Below are positions 31,288 to 40,409 of a DNA stretch of 64,000 nucleotides, piece by piece. The stretch is taken from NCBI RefSeq assembly GCF_033568475.1, contig NC_133121.1, forward strand, positions 25,031,374 through 25,095,373. The letters run 5' to 3'. A model generated the notes under the pieces. The model ran no database searches, was not told where the DNA came from, and saw only the letters and a list, made by a program, of their open reading frames with translations. Source of the DNA: Henckelia pumila (lineage: Eukaryota > Streptophyta > Magnoliopsida > Lamiales > Gesneriaceae). Position 1 is the first letter of the stretch. The number at the start of each line of letters is the position of its first letter. The position numbers and the translations under genes were made by a program.

Positions 31288-32671
31288 TGATAAGTGCATT
31301 TTGTGCACTTAATTTGCATTAATATTCATGGTTAATTGCTTGGTTTTGAGCGAAATTATGCGTAGTTGTTGTTGTTTGTGTTGGATTTGAGGAATTATAG
31401 GAAACATTGAATTGGTATTGATTGGAGCCGAAGGAATAAAGAAAAAGGCTAAACGAGCGAATATGGTTCATGAATTTGAAGACAAAAATGAAGAGAAGGT
31501 CGATCCCTGTGCGCGCCCGCCTACTGAAGGAATTTGTGAATGTGAGCCCGAGCATTGTGCGCGCCCGTGCCTGGAGCAACGCGCGCCCGCGCGTCGTGTT
31601 TTCCAGCCGAGAAGTTTTGGAATTTATGGAAACTTTGGGGTATCTTTGGGCTTATCTTGGACGATTTTTAGGGCGTATAAAAGGGAAATTTTCAAACCCT
31701 AAGAGCAATTAATCAGCCGATATACATAAATACTTTTGGAGATTTTTCTGCTTCTACACTACACGCGTGGGACGGTTACAGACAGATAAAATTTCTTTTC
31801 TTTTTCTTTTTCATAATATCTAGGTGTAATCTTATATTTCTAGAGAATTATGAAGCCAACTATGTTTGGCTAAGTTTCTAACTCTGATTCAAGAGATATT
31901 TTCTTGTATTTCACTTTATCACTATGAGATTTTGAGATTAAATTGATGTTCTTGTTTGTTTAAAATATTTGGTGATTTATGATTTATTTTCATGAAAGTT
32001 GTGGGTCGATTAATCTGACAAATTAATTTGCTTTACAATTTTACGAATGCTATCCATGAATTCAGCGATCCGTAATTGTCATGAATGATTGATACTGAGT
32101 AGCGATAGATTATGTGTGTTGTGCTATCACGATATGTTTGATCTAAGTAAATCAACAAAACTAGATTTAACAGTAGCAGCTATCTCGATTGTTAGATTTT
32201 AGGATTAACTATTTTCACAAATCGAAAATCTATTTTCAATCAATATGAAACGCTATCGTGCCCAATTGGTTATTGATAAGTTTTGACTAGATGTTGAATT
32301 TGGTCAACTAAAATAGGAGGGCATAAAAATCGTAGTGGCTATCCCTTTGATTTTAAGGTTAATTGCTAGAAACTGCATGAATATATTATTTGTTAGCTGA
32401 TGGCCAGTGATATAATTGAAATACAGAAACTCCTTGGATCAGAGTTTGTTTAATTATTGAATTTCATATTTGTCAGATTGCTCATCTCATTTATTTGATT
32501 CTTGCTCATTTTTATTTTTATTTCGCTGCAAACCAAAAATCCCCTTTTTTATTTGTTATTCCTCGAAAGAAATAAATCTCCGTTTCCTGTGGATTCGACC
32601 TTGCTCACTGCTATATTAGTTTTGTTATGTAGTAGAAATTTTAAGTTTGTTGGCTAACAACTGGCCTATCA
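31288..32671 (+). mobile_element. 3' LTR of the Athila-like element (1384 bp)
   Basis: It begins TGATAAGTGCATTTTGTGC directly after the polypurine tract and ends ACAACTGGCCTATCA. The words GTGGATTCGACC and TTGGCTAACAACTGG near the 3' end are typical of Athila LTR ends. It contains TATAAAAGGG at about 31677-31686, a likely TATA box, and GCGCGCCCGC units at 31508-31600. Confidence 0.8.
31508..31600. repeat. GCGCGCCCG units in the Athila-like LTR
   Basis: TGTGCGCGCCCGCC, TGTGCGCGCCCGTGCC and ACGCGCGCCCGCGCGTC occur within 90 bp, upstream of the putative TATA box. Confidence 0.8.
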
Positions 32672-33029
32672 AGGCTCTTGAACTTTCGATTTGTTCCTTC
32701 TTTTACTTCTATTCACAACCCAGTGTAGAGCTTGTAAAATGTGACAAAATTACCTTCCTTTTCAAACTTAGGGAAGGCAAATTCATAGAAAAAGTAAAAG
32801 ATGGACAGGAAGCTACAAAACTTCATTTTTTAAATTTGTCCCAAAATTTGAAAAAGAACCATCGAGTTTAAAAAACAATGGAAGGGTATTTTTGTTTCAT
32901 ATTGACCAAATCACGTCCCCATGGTAAAGAATTGTCAAGAAGGATACAAGTTTTTTTAAATAATTTCTTTTAAAAAAATAAAACGTAACATGTGTCATGT
33001 TTTGACAAGGATAGGGCACATCACTAAGG
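32672..33029. other. Intergenic DNA
   Basis: No gene or element ends recognised between the LTR and the hAT element. Confidence 0.4.
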
Positions 33030-33037
33030 CCAGCATT

Positions 33038-33916
33038 CAGGGGCGGATCTACAGTGTGACCCGAGCCCCCAAATTTTTTTTATAATCTTTATTATTATAT
33101 ATATAAATTTCTTTTTAAATATATATGTATATACAAATAAGTTAACTAAATTAGTACGTGGAATATAAATAAGTAAACTAAACTAGTACATGGAACTGTA
33201 GTTGAGTTGGTTGGACCCTTTATTCTTTAGCCGAAGAACTAAGGTTTGAATCTTGCAGACCTAATTTTGTTTTTTAAAATTAAATTTTTATTATTTTTAA
33301 ATTTCCGGTGCCTCCTAATTTTAAATTTTTACTTATTTTGTTTTTAAACTTATTTCCTTTAGTCTCAAATTGGGTATTTATTGAACTGATTGATTTTGGT
33401 ATTTATTTATTAGCGTTAAATGTGAATAATTCTCATAAATCAAAAACTAAATTTTTAAAATTTTATTTTCATTTATCCTTTTCGTGTTGAAAAATATATT
33501 CAAAATTAGTAAAAATAAAAATATTTTATAAACTTTAAATTAAATTAAAATAAAATGTAAAAAGGCCCAAAAATAAGGTTTTTATTAAGTTAAAATTTGA
33601 TTTCGCTAATAATGACGAATCTTTGTGGCGTTTCAAATCTTTTAAAAGCTTATGTTATATATAAAAAATATATATGTATTATTTATGTATTTACATTCCA
33701 ATATATATTTATTGATCATGAACTCATTTGTTCAATGTTCGTGTCCTTTAGTTCTCAAAATTTTTATTTTATGTATTTATCACAATCAAGTACGGACCAC
33801 AAGTTTGATTGAGCGAAAGTAACGACTCTCATTAAAAATCGATAGCTCCGTCATCGTTGGACATGACCATACTACGACCCCCGGCCCTCAAATTTAACAT
33901 CCTGCATCAGTCTCTG
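33038..33916. mobile_element. Non-autonomous hAT element (879 bp), 8-bp target duplication
   Basis: The left end CAGGGGCGGATCTACAGTG and the complement of the right end, CAGAGACTGATGCAGGATG, are imperfect inverted repeats. A perfect 8-bp duplication, CCAGCATT, lies at 33030-33037 and 33917-33924. The core is AT-rich without coding capacity. A tRNA-like module (33201-33255) is present inside, as in the hAT element at 6309-7174. Confidence 0.85.
33201..33255 (+). repeat. tRNA/SINE-head-like module inside the hAT element
   Basis: GTTGAGTTGGTTGGAC resembles an A box and AGGTTTGAATCTTGC a B box, with normal tRNA-like spacing. No SINE tail follows. Confidence 0.4.
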
Positions 33917-33924
33917 CCAGCATT

Positions 33925-36139
33925 CGACTTAACCTGGAGACCAGATGTATGCGTATTTGACTTAGTCATAAAATCCCTGATCGAAATCTTCATTAATTCA
34001 TGCTGCTGCATGCGAGCCGACATATGCATATTAAATGTATGTCTGAACTTAAATTGGTGATGCACTCAGGCGTGCTGCATAAAAACCATCGATTCTTTTT
34101 GTTGTCTCCTCTGCCCAACTCATTATCTATTACCATTTGATTTCAATGCTCCAACCTGACACACATTTATTCATGCAAATACACCATTGAGTAAGCTACT
34201 GAGTTTAAGTTTGAAAATCCATCCATTAGAATTTAGAAGTGATAATTTTAGAAAATACCATACGTATCATGAATGTCATTATACGTTATTTTTAAAATTA
34301 CAAAATTAACATAATAAAAAATCTTTCAATGTAAGCGTATGTAAGATAGTTTTATAATCTGAAAAGTAATGTGTAATCATGTTTGTAACATGAGTCACAA
34401 AAATATCATATATTTTTTTGGGGTTGTTTTAAATCGGAATGCTCAAAACTCGACGAGAAATAAGGTTTAATCAATAGGGCGCAGGCTAAGAAGTGAATTT
34501 GGCAGAGGCCAGATGCTACAAGTGGTATATGGTGTAAATGCGATTAATAAAAGTGGCATTCAGATGTTGTTTTTTATGTTAAAAGTCTTGCCCACGCTTT
34601 TAACCCACCCCTTGAATCATGGTGAGGTAAATAGGTAAAGAATCTCTGACACTGTAAAATTGGATGCGACTTGCATTTTATTCCATTTTGGTCACTGTGC
34701 AAAATCCAATAATAAGATAATTTTAAAATATACATACAATCCATAGTTTTTTTTTTTTTTTTTTTCTGAGAATTCAATAATTTATAGTTATATTACATTT
34801 GGATATAAAATCCTTTCCGAAAATTAAAATGGTTAAAATTAATTAAAAAAATCGTAAAGATTACTCACAATCATATCATATGATAGAGAAGAATGTCATT
34901 ATTGGGTGAATTAGTTGGGGTTAAAATATAATTAGTGGGTAAAATTGGGTCATAATTAATAAAGCCATATAGGGACCCAAGTGAATGATTTTCTGGTACA
35001 TGTGAGGTATGAATTGTGATTATGTTTTGTGGACGTGGATCACTTACTTTTAAATCATTGCATTTTGTTCCCTCATTTGATTTAACGTGGTCAAATCAAA
35101 TCAAATTAAATAAAAATATTCATCTATAATTACATATTTAATAATTTTTTTAAAGGCATATTTAATATCTCTGACTCGCATTATTTGCGCTCCTTCTTAA
35201 CGCTACATATACTCCATCGCATGAATAAATTTTTTATATTAAATAGTTTATGAGAATGTTTGAATTTTGGTGCATTTTATACATTGAGATGTTTTATATA
35301 ACTTGTAAATATATGATGGGTATAAGTGTCAAAATAAGTTAAGTTAGTTGGGTTGATCCGTCTCGCCATATAAAATTGGTGGAATATAGAGTTGACAATT
35401 TTCTTATTTGTCTGAAAATTAAAGTAGATCTTTCTGTCTAATGGTGGGTAGTGGTGGGTTGCGGGTTGCTTCGCAAAGCCAATTTACACGTGAGTTGGTC
35501 GGATTGACTCGTACTGCTACCTAAAAATTAAAATAGGTTGATTGAGTTGGTGTTTTTTCAACCCGCTTATAATATCTTTGAATAATTTTAAATTATGGAG
35601 GCTCTTAGTAAAATACGCAAGGCATGCGATGAAATTATGCAAATGCTGTAATTCAAACTTCAAACTTAATCTTTAGATTTGAAAAAGAATATTATGAGGT
35701 AGCTAGGTACAATATCAAACTAATTTGTTAATAATTAAATATTTAGTAATCATTAAAACAGTTATCCAAATAATAAAAAGTGCACATCTAATTATTAAGA
35801 AATTAAACAAGTAAAATGCCTTATATCATATGCATGATGAAGTTTGACTAAAGTTAAAGCACTCGTACGAAAGATGATCCACCATCAAAGTTACAGGTGC
35901 TTTTTGCCTTCGCCACCTATAATTTCACGAAAACATATATAATATAAATAAATATTTAAAATATATAAGTTACAAAATAAGTCGTCCCTTGTATAATATT
36001 TCTATATTCTCTGTCCTCTGGATCAAATCTAGTATAAACTACACAATAATATAATAACATGGGGACCTTTACATGAAACTTAAATTCCATAAATGTGGTA
36101 AATTGGACTTTTACACACACACACACACATCTATATATC

Positions 36140-36170
<31 letters not shown>

Positions 36171-36568
36171 GGGACATCATGATACACACGAAATGTGTGG
36201 CCCGGAAGGCCAATGTATGTATCTTGATGTATGCCATTTAGATTTTTCAAGATTTCGCATATAGAAAAAAAAAATGAAGAAGAGAATATATGAAAAATGT
36301 TGTTAATGATTTAACCAAAAATATGGAATGCGGACCTACCAGTTACCTCACAAACAAATAAATGTTTGTATTATTGTTTAGAGCGAACTAATTAAGAGGT
36401 TTTGGGGACAAAAAATGGAAAAAATAGGGAATTAAAATTTGGGGAGAAGACGATCCAAGTTTTTACAAGGGTGACAATAAAAAGATTTTGGGATGGTAAA
36501 TTTTAACTTTTTGAATTAGCTTAATCTACTAAGCTATAAGATCTTATATATTATGATATATATATATA
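33925..36568. other. AT-rich intergenic DNA
   Basis: No gene seen. A GGGT/ACCC-containing patch at about 35330-35580 resembles fragments of the GC-armed hAT-like elements. A CA repeat followed by a TA repeat lies at 36113-36166. Confidence 0.4.
36113..36166. repeat. (CA)n/(TA)n compound microsatellite
   Basis: ACACACACACACAC is followed, after CATCTATATATC, by a long TA run. Confidence 0.9.
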
Positions 36569-37064
36569 TAGAGTTTTTTTATGGTGCCCAACATTATACG
36601 TTTATTTCATGCTTATCATGTACAAGTCAACTCACCTATTGTACCGGTCAACTCTCCTAATGTACATGGTGGGCATGAAGTGGGCATATAGTGTTGGGCA
36701 TCATAAAAGAACTCGGGTGCGTGGGGTTCCACGTGCACCCGTGCCCAAAACAATTCCGATTATCTTGAAATTTTCACGGTATGATCGTCTCGAAAATGCG
36801 AATCCAACGATATATCATATGATATAAATTTCAATCTCGGTAGTGGAAAATGGAAAGATGACCGGAAATTAGGTGAAATATGCAATTTCCGGTCATCTTC
36901 CTATTTCCGAACACTGAGGTTGAACTTTTTATCATATGATATATCGATAGATTCACATTTTCGAGAAGATCCTATCGTAAAAATTTTAAGACAATCGAAG
37001 TTGTTTTGGGCACGGGTGCACGTGGAACCCCACACACCCTAGGGTGCGTGGAATCAAAACTCTA
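36569..37064. mobile_element. Foldback-type MITE (~496 bp) in a TA repeat
   Basis: The arms are inverted copies over about 200 bp. On the left, GGTGCGTGGGGTTCCACGTG, TGCCCAAAACAATTCCGATT and TATCATATGATA recur in complement on the right (CACGTGGAACCCCAC, TTGTTTTGGGCACGGGTGC). A second small hairpin sits at the centre: GATGACCGGAAATT with AATTTCCGGTCATC (36858-36898). The ends TAGAGTTTTT and AAAACTCTA lie in TA runs. No coding capacity. Confidence 0.75.
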
Positions 37065-37286
37065 TATATATATATATATATGCTTTGATATATAAAGAAC
37101 AAAACTTTAAAAAGTGCATGGAAAAAAAACACCTCTAAATTCTAATACATGGTTTTTTACGAGGAAAAAAATTGAAACGATACTCTATCTTATAAAAGAA
37201 AAAAATATATACTATTAATTGAAATTGAAATAAAGAAAACATATAATTATTACTAGTAATGATAACAAGAAAGGAGAAATTAATGA

Positions 37287-37997
37287 TCAGTGAGTAAAAA
37301 TGGTGTCCCAAATTTCAGAAAAAGCCTCAAGTATGATCCCATGAAAATTCGTGGAATTCAAGGACAAGAAACACTGCAAGAGCTGCTCCAAATCCTTCTC
37401 TTCGAACAATTGCTTCTCCAAAATCATTTCCATCATCGACTTCTTGAAATCCTCGTATGGGTCCTCCGATTTCTTCACCACCGCGAAGCTCTCCTTCACT
37501 TTCCCATCCACAGTGCACGGTATCAGCTTCTTCAGCATCGACAATCTCGCCGGGATCTCTCCGTCCGCCTCAGGAGGTGGCTTGGAGGAGACTGATCTTC
37601 TTTTTTTGTGAATAATATTGTTTCTGTGTTGTTTAGCGGTGGAGACCAAGGTTTGTGTTTCCTCCTCTTCATGATCTCTTCCGCTGTCAGCCGAAGAGGT
37701 GCTGGGGACTTTCTTCTTCTTGGTCTTCTTCTTCACGTGCCGTTTGTTTTTTATATCAACATCGGAGGGCGGCGGCGGAGTCTTAAGTTCCCGGCGAGGG
37801 GTACTGGTCTTCCGGCAGATGTTGTCAACGACATGCCATTTGTCCTCCTCCTTCCATTTGAATTCTTGAACGTGAAAGCTGGGGAAAGGGATGGCGCGGG
37901 ATTGTGGGAGAGTAGTGGAATTCGGGTCTTTGGAGTGGCAGGATTGCATGGCGGCGGCCACTGCTCTGCAGATTCGAAGCTTCAGAAGTTTGGCCAT
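37287..37997 (-). CDS. OVATE family protein (OFP) transcription repressor
   Basis: An intronless ORF of 236 aa. Residues ~169-235 form the OVATE domain: SFAVVKKSEDPYEDFKKSMM, EMILEKQLFEEKDLEQLLQC, FLSLNS and ILEAFSEIWDTIF. Positions ~85-96 hold a basic cluster (KRHVKKKTKKKK), a likely nuclear signal. Residues 41-70 contain the FKWKEEDKWHVV motif and a Thr/Pro-rich stretch of the OFP6/7/8-like group. Family members act in the nucleus with TALE homeodomain and TRM proteins to repress elongation genes and set organ shape; this copy's role is inferred. It is intact. Nearest neighbours are transposable elements, with no operon-like linkage. The paralogue number cannot be set without a tree, so no symbol is given. 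Confidence 0.93.
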   Translation of the reverse strand: MAKLLKLRICRAVAAAMQSCHSKDPNSTTLPQSRAIPFPSFHVQEFKWKEEDKWHVVDNICRKTSTPRRELKTPPPPSDVDIKNKRHVKKKTKKKKVPSTSSADSGRDHEEEETQTLVSTAKQHRNNIIHKKRRSVSSKPPPEADGEIPARLSMLKKLIPCTVDGKVKESFAVVKKSEDPYEDFKKSMMEMILEKQLFEEKDLEQLLQCFLSLNSTNFHGIILEAFSEIWDTIFTH

Positions 37998-38381
37998 TCG
38001 TCTTTTCTTTCTACTCTCTCACTCTTGAATGTCTTTGTATGTATATATATATATCTCTCTTTCTCTCTCAAATCACTAGATTAAATTTATAAATTAAATT
38101 TGGTGGAAGTAGTGTATATATAGTGTAGTGCCTAATAAATACCCTTGAACTTTTTAACCAATTATCATTGTTGTGAGTTAAGAAAAGGGGAAATCACATT
38201 TTTATGTGGTGTAACTCTTGACGATGTTTTTATGTTTTGTCATTATAGTCTCAATAGTTTTTATTTATTTTTTATTTTTTCTAATTTTGTGTTATTCGGC
38301 ACGTAGCAATATTGTTTGATATGGTGTCTATGATTTTTTATGAGACATCATCATTTTTCAACGTCACTTAAGTATTTTAGT
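37998..38381 (-). promoter_or_regulatory. Promoter and 5' UTR of the OFP gene
   Basis: A TATA-like TATATATA lies at 38115-38122, about 118-125 bp upstream of the ATG. Between them is a TA run and a GA/CT-rich tract (38040-38068), common in plant 5' UTRs. Confidence 0.5.
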
Positions 38382-38509
38382 TGTCTCACATCGATTTGAT
38401 GAAGTTCTCGGAGTTGTATAAATGAATTTGAAAAATCCTCTCCCTTGAGCTAGCTAGCTTTTAAATTTGAGTTAGACCCAAGTTCATAATCTCAACATGG
38501 TATCAGAGA
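38382..38509 (+). mobile_element. TRIM-like LTR (116 bp) plus primer binding site, second LTR absent
   Basis: The sequence from TGTCTCACATCG (38382) to ATAATCTCAACA (38497) has LTR-like ends and is followed immediately by TGGTATCAGAGA (38498-38509), an initiator-Met primer binding site. No second copy follows, so the 3' part was lost. Confidence 0.55.
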
Positions 38510-38728
38510 CGATTTCCAACGTTATGTGTTGAACTGCTCATAGTTGAGTCACCAGTTATCTTGTGTACTTCACGCTCCAAATGTTCATTCTTGAAAGTCA
38601 TTAAACGCCGATTGGATATATAAACTCCATGGGAGTTGTATATATAATATATGAACATGGACAAATGATTAAAATTGGGGGAAAAGAGCAAATTTTAGTG
38701 GACTAAAACTTTGAAATCTGAATTAATT

Positions 38729-39040
38729 GGGAAAATTGCTTTTTTGGTCCTGTTTGTTTGTCACTTTGCGATTTTGGTCCTTTATATTTTCAGATTGCAG
38801 TTTTAGTCCGCTATCTTTATTTTTTTGGCAATTTTAGTCCTTTTTCCGATGTGGCGCTGACGTGGCACCAATTCAATGCTGATGTGGAGCTGACGTGTAC
38901 AGTGCCACGTCAGCATTTTCGAAGAAAAAGGACCGAAATTGCCAAAAATCGAAACATACAGGACTAAAACTGAAATGTGAAAACATAAAGGACCAAAATC
39001 GCAAAGTGACAAAATACAGGACTAAATTTGCAATTTTCCC
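38729..39040. mobile_element. Mutator-type MITE (312 bp) with 9-bp target duplication
   Basis: The inverted ends GGGAAAATTGC and GCAATTTTCCC are followed by long arms with TTTGTCACTTTGCGATTTTG and its complement. The direct repeat GAATTAATT lies at 38720-38728 and 39041-39049. Arms contain repeated TTTTAGTCC / GGACTAAAA words. Near the centre GCTGACGTGG and CCACGTCAGC pair. Confidence 0.88.
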
Positions 39041-39537
39041 GAATTAATTTGACAAAAAATAAAAATATGATACTCGAAAATGTAATTTTCCATTAAAAAG
39101 CTTAACTATTTTCAAGTAAAGGTTTAGATTATAGTCCCTAAAAAGAATATCTTTGTGAAATCTCTCATATAATGAATATGATCCAACGCTGATATCAAAT
39201 TAGTATGTAGCTAATATGATTTTAGTTATTAGGGCATATAGACAAAAATATTAATTATGAAAGTTAAGCTGAAAATCCAATGTAATTTTTTTTTGAATTA
39301 CTTATTAGTTATTTAGACAACTAGATTTCAAATATACATCTAGCTAGTATATACCTTAAATTTAAAAATTTTCACTTTAATTACAAGAATATCTTTAAAA
39401 TAAAAGATTTTATAATTACAAATATCATTAAAATATAAGATTTTAAGTGCAAGATGTAAGGTAATGTGTAACCTAAAACGTTTATCAAATAATGTACTTT
39501 TTCCGTCTCAATTATATAAAAAGTTTATCAAATAATG
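39041..39537. other. AT-rich intergenic DNA
   Basis: No gene or complete element. The Stowaway-like left end is partly duplicated here (near 39495). Confidence 0.4.
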
Positions 39538-39798
39538 TACTCCCTCCGTCTCAATTATATAGTTCATCTTTATTTTTTTTGTTTTTCCCAAATATATAGT
39601 CATATACCATATTTAATAATATTTTATTACACTCCTTTACTAATATATCCCTATTAACTACACCTTGAAAATTGTGCAATCATTTTTTAATACATTAAAT
39701 AGTGATAAAATAAAAAATTTGTATAAAATTTATTTTTCCAATAATTTTTTCTTAATCTGTGTGAAAAAATATGACTATGTATTTGAGACTGAAAAAAT
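39538..39798. mobile_element. Stowaway-like MITE (degenerate)
   Basis: The left end TACTCCCTCCGTCTCAATTA is the classic Stowaway terminus. The right end GAGACTGAAAAAATA is a decayed complement. A second partial left end, TACTTTTTCCGTCTCAATTA, lies 44 bp upstream (39495), so the left terminus has been duplicated. Confidence 0.75.
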
Positions 39799-40409
39799 AT
39801 TATTTTGATTATTTATTGAATTTTCTTTAAATCGTCAAAATGATAATGAAAGCATATCCCCTACGTAAAACACGATAGTACCATGGTGGACCGAAGTCAA
39901 AGTCTAATGATTGGAATAATAAAAGATTTACTGATCAAAACACAAAATAAGGAGGCAACTTTTTAGTGGTTAAAGCTTTATAAGAAGATCAAAGTCGATC
40001 GCAAATATAAACCTAATTAACATGCACAAGGTTCGAATCCAAGAGAACAACAATATTGTACTTGCGTGAATTTTTCAATTTTTCTATTCTCATACGGTTT
40101 TTTTTAGGGATGAATAGTCGATATCTTGGTTTACATCAATGGAGTCGTTTGTAGAAATTGAAAAACAGAATCAAGATGGTAGGCATTGGAGATCCCAAAA
40201 ATCAGAACAGAGAAAATCAGGATCTTAACACTGTCGAACTCACTCAATTAATCAATGTTACCGTCGAACAACTATTGGCATGGAAAGGAGCGAATCTCAC
40301 TCCCCTGAACAAAGAAGTGCAACTAGAAGATATAATAAAGATTAAGAGAAGAGATAATATATATATATATATATATAATAATTATATTTCAAATTTTGAT
40401 CATATATAT
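39799..40409. other. Intergenic DNA before the LARD
   Basis: No supported gene. A 90-codon frame at 40158-40430 (VGIGDPKNQNRENQD...) has no recognisable domain and runs through a TA repeat into the LTR, so it is not called. A TA microsatellite starts near 40358 and is the insertion target of two LTR elements. Confidence 0.45.

Larger units (their letters stand above)
26977..32671 (+). mobile_element. 5'-truncated Athila-like Ty3/gypsy retrotransposon with 3' LTR
   Basis: It begins inside integrase without gag, protease, RT or 5' LTR, and continues through the pol end, a long 3' region with a PF20167-type ORF, a purine tract and a 1384-bp LTR. The pol end carries [32 protein letters not shown] and KACHLPVE, highly characteristic of the Athila/TAT clade. 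Just downstream is TTTTGGGAGGGAACCC (about 27590), the usual post-pol motif of that clade. It is joined directly to the MULE remnant, so a rearrangement removed its 5' half. Confidence 0.85.

Noticed and set aside
37290..38084. Plus-strand ORFs of up to 158 codons over the OFP gene
   Set aside because: They are antisense shadows of the intact OVATE-domain frame.
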